From: Schizochytrium sp. TIO01
Lineage: Eukaryota > Sar > Bigyra > Thraustochytrida > Thraustochytriidae
Assembly: GCA_004764695.1 (NCBI GenBank)
Contig: SMSO01000014.1
Location: 1,253,148 to 1,317,147 of the forward strand
Direction of reading: 5' to 3'
Length of the DNA stretch: 64,000 nt
The notes under the pieces are model-generated. The model did no database searches. It worked only from the letters and a program-made list of their open reading frames with translations, and had not been told where the DNA came from. Positions within the stretch are counted from its first letter, which is position 1; every line of letters begins with the position of its first letter. Of this stretch, positions 10,512-19,370 are shown in pieces. The translations under genes were made by a program, and so were the position numbers.

Positions 10512-11858
10512 ATGGCGCGCCAAGCTGCGGTCAACGCCAAACGCAGGATCTCTGAGGCTAATGATGGCAGCGACGCCTCCTCTATCCCCTCTGAAGACAG
10601 CTTCGACGTGCCCTCTGCCAACAAGCGACAGGCGACTGGCAAGAATGGGTCCAACGACGGCGATGAGAGCGGCCTCGGGGCGCAGGGAAAACAAAAGCTA
10701 CGGAAGCTGCGGAAAGATTTGGAGGTAAAGATGGAGAAAGAAGCCGTGAGCCTGGATGAACTTGACCTGAACGAACCCGTCATGGAAGTGCAGGTCATGA
10801 CTGAAGACTCAGTCATGGTACGCATTGAGAAGGTGGTCGTTGAACTGCTCTCAAGTATCCTTTCTGGCAAGGGATTCGCATTTAAAATCCCCAGTCGTGG
10901 AGATAACAATATCAAGTATATCGAGGAGCTTGACCGTATTGTTCTGAAGGCAGACAAGTTTAGCGAGCGTCAATTTGTGAACACCAAGCAAGTACGAGGT
11001 ACCACAATTCTTCTGCGCATGGTGCAGCTTGTGCATAACATTCTCCAACGAGGGATTCACATTACGAAGCGTGACCTCTTCTACACAGATGTCAAATTGT
11101 TTGTAGAGCAGGGTCAAACGGATAAACTCCTCGATGACGTCTCAGTGATGCTCGGGTGCACACGTACAAGTTTGAATGTTGTCGCTTCTGAAAAGGGTGT
11201 GGTTGTAGGCGATCTCAGATTCAAGGAGGCTGAAGATGAGATTGATTGTTCCAGGCTTGGTATTGGTGGCAAAGGCATTCCACCCATGATCGACCGCGTT
11301 ACTGATATTCGCTCTGATGCTGACTTCATCCTTTTGGTAGAAAAAGATGCTGCATTTATGCGCCTTTCGGAGGATAGGTTTTACAAGCGCATGAAGTGCA
11401 TTATCATCACCGCAAGGGGCCAACCTGATGTCGCAACGCGTATGTTTCTTCGTCGCCTGCGTAATGAGCTAAAAATTCCTGTACTAGCCCTCGTCGATAG
11501 TGATCCGTATGGTCTCAAGATTCTTTCTGTGTACATGAGTGGCTCCAAAAACATGGCATACGATGCCAACTCTCTTACATGTCCTGACATTAAATGGCTT
11601 GGAGTACGGCCATCTGATCTTGACCGGTACAAAATTCCTGCAGAGTGTCGTCTCGAACTTACCGATCAAGATAGAAAGACCGGTGAGGCACTCCTCAAAG
11701 AAGATTTCATCAAGAAGAACCCAGAATGGGTCAAGGAACTTAACATCATGCTTAAAATGAAGAAAAAGGCTGAGATCCAGGCTTTGTCTACATTTGGTTT
11801 TCAATTTCTAACAGAAGTCTACCTGCCAGAAAAAATCCGTAAGGGTGATTGGATTTAA
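10512..11858 (+). CDS. TOP6A: DNA topoisomerase VI subunit A (SPO11-3/TOP6A type)
   Basis: 448 residues; type IIB topoisomerase cleavage subunit. The N-terminal ~90 residues are charged and divergent. A winged-helix (CAP-like) domain carries [12 protein letters not shown], in which Tyr191 is the expected DNA-cleaving tyrosine. The Toprim domain shows the metal-binding glutamate in LLVEKDAAF (Glu277) and the acidic pair in [14 protein letters not shown] (Asp329, Asp331). The remainder ([20 protein letters not shown], then [13 protein letters not shown], and the ending [11 protein letters not shown]) resembles the plant SPO11-3/TOP6A group far more than meiotic SPO11. In plants TOP6A works with TOP6B in an A2B2 complex needed for endoreduplication and decatenation. 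No B subunit is in this window, so partner and role are inferred. All catalytic residues are present and the frame is intact. Confidence 0.93.
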   Translation: MARQAAVNAKRRISEANDGSDASSIPSEDSFDVPSANKRQATGKNGSNDGDESGLGAQGKQKLRKLRKDLEVKMEKEAVSLDELDLNEPVMEVQVMTEDSVMVRIEKVVVELLSSILSGKGFAFKIPSRGDNNIKYIEELDRIVLKADKFSERQFVNTKQVRGTTILLRMVQLVHNILQRGIHITKRDLFYTDVKLFVEQGQTDKLLDDVSVMLGCTRTSLNVVASEKGVVVGDLRFKEAEDEIDCSRLGIGGKGIPPMIDRVTDIRSDADFILLVEKDAAFMRLSEDRFYKRMKCIIITARGQPDVATRMFLRRLRNELKIPVLALVDSDPYGLKILSVYMSGSKNMAYDANSLTCPDIKWLGVRPSDLDRYKIPAECRLELTDQDRKTGEALLKEDFIKKNPEWVKELNIMLKMKKKAEIQALSTFGFQFLTEVYLPEKIRKGDWI

Positions 11859-12020
11859 GATATTCATAGTGTATTAAAAAAACATTTGAAAATGCAATTC
11901 TATCTTGTCATCTCTCCACGACTCTGTATATATGACTACATGAGCTTCAAGAGGGCATGCACTCCTAATAAGCCATGGGTGGAAAATCTACCTTGCATTG
12001 ACCCTACGCTTCAAATTATC

Positions 12021-13292
12021 TCATTTTGGCAGCGAAAGGGCTTCAACTAAGGACTGGCGGTCAGTCAACGGCAGTTCCGTCGCAGAATTAACTCGAAGGT
12101 GTTGCAATCGACCGTTTACAGGTCCAGTGAATGCATCGAATGCCTCCCAAAAGTCCTTCTCATCGGTCATATCGAATCTATATGGACCAACACCACGCAA
12201 GTTGTACGATCGAGCAAGTTCATACTTCAAGCGTAAGCTAGCTGCATTGTCGTAATGATACTGATACACCCGGCCGTTTTCGACAGTGTTAAAATAAGGC
12301 GTCTTCTGATTATGATCCCACTTTATTTCGGTAGAGTGATATTGTTCATAGGCATCCATGATCAGCGGATAGTTCATTTCTTTTCCAGCTGCGTCACTAC
12401 AGTTGATACCACGAAATGGCTTCTCAGGGATTGCACAAAAACGTGCATCTGGTGCTGTACCCTCTTCGCAAGGGTAGCGATAGCCATACCAGGGGACCCC
12501 AAGAATGAGCTTCTCAGCGGGAATACCAAGGTCGAGATACCTCATAAGACCATACTTTGCACCAAAATAGGGCGCATTCGCTGCAGCCATGCATGGTCCA
12601 AAAATCCAGCTTTGAGTATCATAATCCATTACATAGAGTGCATCGCTTGCTTTGGCCAAACCCAAATAGTCGTATCCCCTTAGGTCGATATTATCGGGCG
12701 ACCATGCTACACAAACTGTGATTTGATAGGCTGGATTGGCCGCATGAAAAACAGCTCGCGTAGTTGCGACAAGCTCCGTGTACCATTGGGAGTGGAGAGA
12801 GCCAACTTCTGCAGGATCCTCATGATCAAAACTAATGCCGTCTAAATGGTATGCTTGAATGGTCTTGAGTAAATTTGTTGCCCATGCCACGCGGTGCGAA
12901 TGGTTCCCAGTAATGGGAGGGGCCGCATAGATACCTGGGCTAGCTACTAGCTTAACCCCATGCGAATGAGCTAGGCAAACCTTATGCTTAATAAATTCTG
13001 CCCACGCGATTGTCGTCATTCGAGTCCAGTCCAAGTATTCTGGCTCACGCTCCATCACAAAGCCATATATTTCCGCATCTCGAAGTGGTTGATCTCCCAC
13101 AGGATTGCACAGGTTTTTCTCCTCGCACAAGCATGGCTGCTGTTCTGCTGGTGGCGGCAGTTCAAGATCAGCCTCGTCAAGGCCCAGAACTGCTCGCACC
13201 TCGATTCCGTGTACCCTCTTCATAAACACCAGCACAAGCACCAGTACCGTCGCCAAAGTGATGCGCGCCCTTGGAACCCACATTTTAATCAT
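12021..13292 (-). CDS. CTBS: Di-N-acetylchitobiase (glycoside hydrolase family 18)
   Basis: 423 residues with an N-terminal hydrophobic signal segment (TLATVLVLVLVFM, residues ~13-25). The GH18 catalytic strand reads LDGISFDHED: Asp151, Asp156 and the proton donor Glu158 are in place, with Ser at the position that is Asp in classical chitinases and Asn in animal chitobiase. Other family landmarks are YVMDYDTQSW, LGIPAEKLILGVPWYGYRYPC and RGVGPYRFDM near the end of the barrel. CTBS splits the reducing-end GlcNAc from the chitobiose core during lysosomal breakdown of N-glycans, so a lysosomal/vacuolar location is likely. The stop lies 163 bp from the TOP6A stop (convergent); the start lies 447 bp from the divergent glucosidase II beta gene, another N-glycan gene. 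Catalytic residues and frame look intact. Confidence 0.92.
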   Translation of the reverse strand: MIKMWVPRARITLATVLVLVLVFMKRVHGIEVRAVLGLDEADLELPPPAEQQPCLCEEKNLCNPVGDQPLRDAEIYGFVMEREPEYLDWTRMTTIAWAEFIKHKVCLAHSHGVKLVASPGIYAAPPITGNHSHRVAWATNLLKTIQAYHLDGISFDHEDPAEVGSLHSQWYTELVATTRAVFHAANPAYQITVCVAWSPDNIDLRGYDYLGLAKASDALYVMDYDTQSWIFGPCMAAANAPYFGAKYGLMRYLDLGIPAEKLILGVPWYGYRYPCEEGTAPDARFCAIPEKPFRGINCSDAAGKEMNYPLIMDAYEQYHSTEIKWDHNQKTPYFNTVENGRVYQYHYDNAASLRLKYELARSYNLRGVGPYRFDMTDEKDFWEAFDAFTGPVNGRLQHLRVNSATELPLTDRQSLVEALSLPK

Positions 13293-13739
13293 CTTCTCTC
13301 GCTAAGGGAAGTTAGCGCTCTTTCCGTCGGGAGCGATAAATATAGCTTTGGGCTTTGGTTTTGGTCGATCTTATCCAATTCCAAGTACCCGTAAACACTC
13401 GCACAATAAAACAGCTTTCTTTTTATAAATTGTTGTCTTTTTCATCATCATGTTGATCAATGTTTGTCAGTGTTTTATTAATTAGAAATAAAATTTAATA
13501 ATAAAATTTATCATAAAAAATGATTTGAAACATATATATATTCTACTAAGGTATCGAATATACTACTTCGGAATATCTTCGATACTACTAAGGTAAGGGT
13601 TGTAATAAATATCATTTCGCCGTTGGCATTATAAATGGTATAGCACAAGTATCATAGATTTATTCCATTCGAAGCGATCGCGATCGCCAAGAGGCAGAAT
13701 CGTTTCGAGCGAGGTTGTCTTCGCGACAGGTCTTGAGCA
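13293..13739. other. Divergent intergenic region with palindrome
   Basis: 447 bp between the CTBS and glucosidase II beta start codons. It is very AT-rich at 13480-13540. An 11-bp direct repeat (ctactaaggta) sits at 13543-13553 and 13585-13595 and brackets a small inverted repeat (gtatcgaa/ttcgatac at 13551-13558 and 13578-13585). Confidence 0.6.
13674..13687. promoter_or_regulatory. Perfect 14-bp palindrome GCGATCGCGATCGC
   Basis: Self-complementary sequence 52 bp before the glucosidase II beta ATG, inside the CTBS/PRKCSH divergent region. It is strikingly GC-rich against an AT-rich background. A role as a dimeric protein-binding site is inference. Confidence 0.3.
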
Positions 13740-15225
13740 ATGCGTGGGCGGAAATGGCTCTACTGCACTGCACTTGCGCTGCTGCCGCTAGCTCGCGGAG
13801 GGTGGCTCTTTGGGGGTAACAGCGAGGCGGCGCCGGCCATGACTGACGAAGACGCTGAGAAACTTGCCTCTATGGACCTTGACGGCAGTCTCCACAGCGA
13901 AGATCTCGGCGGGAAGTCCGACATTCGAGGTGTGCCCAACCGTGATGCAGATAGGTATGCAGGCCTTGAGATTTTCCTGTGACCAAGGGACGAGAGATTT
14001 GCCCATGGAAGCCGTGAACGACGAGTACTGCGACTGCCGCGACGGCTCTGACGAACCTGGTACCAGCGCATGCAGTGGCGTCGCGAAGGACTCCGGATTC
14101 TACTGCGCGAACGAAGGGTACCGTAGCATGGTTATTCCAACGTCGCGGGTTAATGACGGCATATGTGACTGTTGTGATGGCTCGGATGAGCCCAGCGGAA
14201 GCTGCAAAGACTCCTGCAAGGAGGATGGGGCTTCGTACCGTGTGGAAATGGAGCGCTTGCAGAAAATCATCGACGCAGGAAAGGCCAAAAAGGCAGAGTA
14301 TGTTGCACAGGCTGCTAATGTGGAGACTACTATCGGAGAGAGCCAACGTCAGGAACTTGAGGCCAAAATTGAGGCTAAACGAGAGGAAGAAGTAGCAGCG
14401 CAGGAACTCGTAGACAAGCTGGAAGCAGCAGAGCAGCAGAGGCAGAAGCTCGCAGACGCAATGCTTCGAACAAAGCGGATCAATTCTCTACACTTAAGTA
14501 TGCTAAGTCGCCAGCAACTAGAGGGTGTCATAGTGGATGCCATTGTTGAAGGGGGCAAGCCTATGGACCTCGTGAATATTGTACAAAAGGTTCTTGATGA
14601 CACATTTGACGGGACAGCAGAAATTGCAGCTGATGGATCCACCTCGACAGTTGAAGTTCCAACAGTTGAATGGGTTTTCTCAGATAAAAATAATGCAAAT
14701 GACAAATATCATGACCCATACGAGGAGCTTGGTGATGATGATGAGGATGTCGACATTGAAGCAGAAGAAGAGATCAAGGATCAGGAGGTCGATCTTGTTG
14801 CTGCTGATGCGCAGGCGCTGAAAGATGCGCGAAGAGATTTGAGAAGTATTGAACGCGAGGTTTCTGCTTTAGAAGATGAGAAGCGTGAACTCGAACGCAA
14901 GGGTGCACGAGATTATGGTACCGAGAAGCAATGGTATGCTCTTCAGGATAAATGTTTCAAGGCCCAGGCAGACAAATACACCTATGAAATTTGCATGTAC
15001 GGACGGGCAAAACAAGACTCTGTCAACCTTGGTGACTGGGATGGATTTGTTGATAATTCTAACCACAAAGTCTTCAAGTTTGCCAATGGTCAGCGCTGTT
15101 GGTCTGGCCCCCACAGATCATTGACTGTTCATGCGAAATGTGGATCTGAGGAGCGCATCCTTAATGTCCGAGAGCCATCCACCTGTGAATACGTCATGAC
15201 CTTTGCCACCCCTGCAGCCTGCTAA
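13740..15225 (+). CDS. PRKCSH: Glucosidase II beta subunit (PRKCSH), with frameshift
   Basis: The non-catalytic subunit of the ER enzyme that trims glucose from N-glycans. The reading is split. The first frame (13740-13982) gives a signal peptide (LYCTALALLPLARG) and the conserved RGVPNRDADRY. The second frame gives everything from FSCDQGTRDLPMEAVNDEYCDC on. Skipping one base at about 13956-13966 joins them into one protein of ~494 residues. Two LDL-receptor-A-like calcium modules follow (VNDEYCDCRDGSDEPG and VNDGICDCCDGSDEPSG), then a coiled coil, an acidic patch (ELGDDDEDVDIEAEEE), and a C-terminal MRH mannose-binding domain (YGTEKQWYALQDKCF, EICMYGRAKQD, GQRCWSG, TCEYVMTFATPAAC). The chain ends in AAC with no HDEL-type ER signal. 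The break is probably a consensus error; a 16-nt GT-AG intron (13955-13970) would also restore the frame but is implausibly short. Confidence 0.88.
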
Positions 15226-16140
15226 GCCCACACGATTTAAATCGAATCAACTATTAGAATACAACACAACACAACGTTTACTTTTCCCCTTTCCTCTCCT
15301 TCTGTTTTGTTTGTAACAAGTTGAGCTAACTTGAACCTTTTTTTCTTTCTTTTTTAATTTAAAAGAAAAAGAAAAAGAAGAAAAACTTGATAAAAGGGTG
15401 ATCCTTGCTATACATACTATATATTGTTTCTACTAGCCCAGGACCTTTGTTTTCGTCGCTACAATATCCGGTCATCTCTAAAACTTACCAATGAACCAGA
15501 GTCATGATGTTTTGTTTCTTTTCTAAATGGTGGTGGGATTGGTATTTCCTTTAGATACGAATATAAATTGGCTTTAAATTTCAGCACCCACTATTTTTAA
15601 TTAGACCAAAAGTCTTTCGTTCAAGGCAATTAGACCTGCAAGGTGGTAAGTGCGTTTCTTGACAGCATGATCCCTTGAGATCTCTGAGTCTTTCAGTCAA
15701 GGGTCTCTTTATCTGTTGACCCTTCCAAATCTATATGCGGCCACCTTCGTAGCCTCTGTCCTTGAGACCTACTGTAAGAATCGAGTCGGCCAAGCCCTGC
15801 TTTTATCTGTGTTACTGTCACTAGCTAGAGGTGATGATTATTTTTAATTAATTAAAATTTAATAATAATAATAATAATAGACTTGGGTAAAAAACTCAAT
15901 TCACACAATCAATTATTCACACACCTCAACATTAAGAAGAATCTCTTTTCTATTGCAGTTTATTTTTAAATTAAAAGACCAATCTGCTGTGAGTGTTATG
16001 ATTTAATTAATGCAGGGCGTGAAATGGACGATTGAGCATTCATTCTACAATTGACCTGCGTGCTCAAGCAAAAGGATAGGTGAAGCTGGCATTGGTGTTA
16101 ATAATTCTAGACACGACGGTCGTCAGCCTCGGGGGCCGGG
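15226..16140. other. Intergenic, AT-rich
   Basis: 915 bp with a polypurine/polypyrimidine stretch (about 15335-15385) and an (AAT)n microsatellite near 15858-15880. No coding or RNA gene seen. Confidence 0.6.
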
Positions 16141-17234
16141 ATGCAGCCTCTGGAGGTAGGCGTTCCCACTGTACACGATAATCGTGGACGCATTGATGGC
16201 CAGCTGTCTGATGATGATAGCTTAAATCGAGACGATGACCTTGACAGCACATCAGGCTTGCTTCACGATATGATGAACGTATGTACTATGGATGGTGAGG
16301 GTAGTCTACGAGCACTCAAACTTGTCTTTGTGGTGTCATCAACATTTGCATTGGCGCAGCTGCTTGGGTCATACTTTGCTAATAGTTTATCAATGTATGG
16401 CGATACCCTAACTATGGGTCTGGACGCCATGACCTACGCGCTCAACATCTATGCAGAGAAACGAAAGATCGCAAGTAGAAATGATGCATCGCTAGAAACT
16501 GCTGAGGCTGAGCTAGAACGACTTGACACCACCGTCGCAGTTGTCAGCCTTCTGACGCTTGTAGGCGTTACAATTTATATAATTGCCGATGCTATTGCGC
16601 GCCTAAAAGCGAAGACAGCGTGAACCCAGTTAGTGCCAAAATTATGCTCGGATTCACTTCAGCAAACCTTGTAATGAACTTTCTCACATGCTCTGCATTC
16701 TTGCGGAGCTCTTCATTTCTCAAAGGGGGGGTTTATACCCCAAAGAAGCATCATGGTGTGGAGAGCCGCGACCTAGATGCTGATATTGATTTCGCAGGGA
16801 GCTTTCTAGGGAGTGAGGCAAGTGCAGCAGACCAGGATGCTGATGACACTAGCCGAGAACCGCTGCGCGGACATGAAGATGGAAGAGAGGACCGATCGGA
16901 TATAGAATCAATGTCTAATGGTGAGGGCTTTCAGGAAAATTTGAATGTCATGTCTGCATTCATCCATTTGCTTGCCGATACAGCACGATCCATAACAGTA
17001 TTTGTAACCTCGATTTATGTACAATCGACCGGGGCAGACCCGGTTCATGCTGACGCTGTGAGCTCTATTATTGTTTGTGTTTTGATTTTGTTTGCAGCTT
17101 TACTTCTTTGCCACGAGACAGCTAAACGTTGTCGCTCTATGCGAATTCGCGAGCGCATTACATCCATTGACAGCGCTGGACACTCATTTGAGCCGATGCG
17201 CTCTCCAGGACCCAGTGAGGTTGCTATGCAGTAG
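16141..17234 (+). CDS. Cation diffusion facilitator (ZnT-like), with frameshift
   Basis: Two adjoining frames (16141-16623 and the one continuing to 17234) form one CDF-type transporter. Adding one base to the A4 run at 16605-16608 fuses IADAIARLK to SEDSVNPVSAKIMLGF, the usual TM3-TM4 transition, and gives ~364 residues. The first part has an acidic N-terminus, TM1 and TM2 (LSMYGDTLTMGLDAMTY); the second has TM4, a long acidic cytosolic loop, TM5 with the metal-site H-x-x-x-D pattern (FIHLLAD), the DPVHADAVSS turn and TM6. CDF proteins export Zn or Mn from the cytosol by proton exchange. In TM2 the site that is H-x-x-x-D or D-x-x-x-D in known Zn/Mn carriers reads T-x-x-x-D (TMGLD), so the metal is uncertain. 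A short C-terminal tail replaces the usual metallochaperone-like domain. The indel in a homopolymer suggests a consensus error. Confidence 0.75.
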
Positions 17235-17739
17235 CCTGACAGGTCTGGCATTTAAAACTTGTGTTTAAACCAGGCTCCTTGCAATCAGGGGTGTTTGGAC
17301 TCAAGTGTCTTCAGTATTCTCATGAATCCACACATCATAGCCATACTAGGTTTGTTAACCTGGTTCTGTTCTTGATTGTTGAACATATTTTTGATGAGTA
17401 GATTATGCTATGCCAGATCGTTGCTGACATAGCTGCTTGCGGTGCTTGTGCCTCTTCATTGCGAATGTAGTATGATAAATTAGCGCACTTTGCGTAACTT
17501 TGGAAGTTGAGAGAGATCGAAATACCAAATAGATGGTATGCTAATATATATTTTCCCCAGGCGTTTTGGTGATGGTGATGAAGAAGGATTACCTCATACA
17601 TGCATGCGTGTATTTGGTTGCTCACCCGTTTCTTCCCTTTATATTTACAAAAAACAATCATTTTTTATTCAAATGGTATATATAATATCTCTGTTTATTA
17701 TGAACATTTTGGCAATCGAAATAGTGCCTATCAGGTTTT
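17235..17739. other. Convergent intergenic spacer
   Basis: 505 bp between the stops of the CDF transporter and the histidine phosphatase. No feature seen. Confidence 0.6.
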
Positions 17740-18515
17740 CTAGCTGAGATGGTCCTGAATGTTGACTTGCCCAAGCATCCAAGCATCAGGAGTGTTATGG
17801 GTACCTATGCGTGTTGCGCGAATTAAGCCTGTATTATCAAGCGCAACCGTGTGGCTTGTGGCCCAGGGTGCGTCATTCAGCCATCGTATAAACGCCTTGA
17901 AGGCAACGCCATGTCCAACAATAGCAATATTGTGGCGGCCTTTCGTAGGGTCAGTAGCTTCGTGAATGGCCTCAAGAATGCGGGTCTCAAGTTCCTGCTT
18001 GGACTCGCCCCCTGGGGCCTTAAAATTACGTGGATCCTTTGCGATTTCCTCGAGTGTCTCACCTGAATAGCATTCCTTGCGTAGTTTATCAGACCACTCC
18101 CCCTGCTCAAGCTCCACAAGACGGTCATCGAGGCGGATTGGAACTTTGTTTCTTGTTCCATACTTTTGACCATAATCTTTGCTGTTTCACGTGCTCTGAC
18201 GGCTACTGAAGCGAAAACAGCATCAAAGGTTACTCCCTGCTCCCGAAGCCAGACTCCTAATTGATGTGCTTGATCCTTGCCAAGTTGCGTAAGCGGTGAT
18301 GAGTTTGAACGACCTCCTACACGCTCCGCTACCGACAGGTTCATTTCGCACTGTCCATGACGCACAAGCCACACCTGAACTTGCTGGTGCGTTGTCTCAG
18401 GTTTGGGTTCAGGCTTGGCTTCGTCTTCATTAGACAGCTTCAATGTCTTCTTCGCCGCAGCAGTTTCGTCTTCGCGGCGTTCTCGCTTCAAACATGACCT
18501 CTCTTCGTGCGCCAT
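17740..18515 (-). CDS. Histidine phosphatase (phosphoglycerate-mutase-like), with frameshift
   Basis: Reading leftward from the ATG at 18513-18515, a charged N-terminus of ~45 residues leads into WLVRHGQCEMN, the RHG phosphohistidine motif (His53). SPLTQLGKDQAHQLG and SVAVRARETAKIMV follow. The frame then fails and resumes in another frame as LDDRLVELEQGEWSDKL, GGESKQELETRI and IAIVGHGVAFKAFIRWL (second catalytic His). One missing A in the coding-strand A4 run (T run at 18164-18167 on the plus strand) accounts for the break: restoring it gives VKKYGTRNKVPIRLDD and a ~258-residue protein. All catalytic elements of the branch are present: RHG, the second Arg (RARETA), the Glu of the LEQGEW segment and the final GHG. 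The substrate cannot be deduced; the family includes phosphoglycerate mutases, fructose-bisphosphatases and protein phosphatases. An in-frame upstream extension without an ATG advantage was left out. Confidence 0.8.
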
Positions 18516-19370
18516 GACGACCAGGAAGAGGTCCTCCAATGCGTGCTTGCTGCTCTGTCTTGCAAGTTTGACTCTAAGGATTGATTGCTTTGGCTGATTT
18601 TCCGTCTCTTGTGCAAAGTGCACATCACCTACATCTAATGTAAACACTACTAGTAGGTACCCCATCTACGATTAGCCTCTTCTTTTCCTTCTCAGGTCTG
18701 CGGGTTCTCGTCAAAGAAACATGGAGATAATAGTCTCAGCAGCTGCACGCTCGTTGTCTAGGGCCAGTCATTGATGCGCCGTGAACATGATCGATTTCAT
18801 GACGACAACAATTCTACTATTGCTGCTGGGTACACCGAAGCACTCAATTGTTTAGTGACGTGTATAATACTTCTGCACTTCGAACAGGGTCAAGCAAGAA
18901 GCTAGTCCTCCCTTGCTTCTTTCTAAGTTGGGTGCCACCTAACTTCTGAGATTGTCATTATAATTGAAAATAAGAACCTGAAAGTTCGGGGCTGGGCTTG
19001 AAAGAGGCCACTGGCATGAGCACTAAAGGATTCTGGCATTGATTGATACACAGCAAAAGTCAGGTCAAGGTGTCAAGCAATTTCGGGTATGTATTTACTT
19101 TTGCGCAACATCATCAGAAAGAGACTAGAGACTAACAGCCCATTAGAGAAGACTAGTAAAATTGCTATCTTTCCTGCCTTTGGTAATTGTTATTAGCAAG
19201 GCATTTCCTCGATCGTTGAAGTAAGTAGGTAAGTAGGTAAGAAGGTAAGTAAGTAGAGTAGGTACTAGAAACAAGGCCTATCATCCGATAGAATTGTTTT
19301 TTTAATGAATAAGATGCCATGACCTGGAACAGGAACAGACGGTATTCTAGGTTAGCAGCAACCACCCGGC
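18516..19370. other. Divergent intergenic region
   Basis: 855 bp between the histidine phosphatase and the long coiled-coil gene. Apart from the GTAG/GTAA repeat at 19221-19264, nothing is recognisable. Confidence 0.6.
19221..19264. repeat. GTAG/GTAA tetranucleotide repeat
   Basis: About eleven imperfect units of gtaagtag type, ending about 107 bp before the start codon of the coiled-coil gene. Confidence 0.8.

Noticed and set aside
13955-13970. 16-nt GT-AG intron in the glucosidase II beta gene
   Set aside because: It does restore the frame, but the size is far below known spliceosomal limits in most lineages and neighbouring genes carry single-base errors. Kept only as an alternative.
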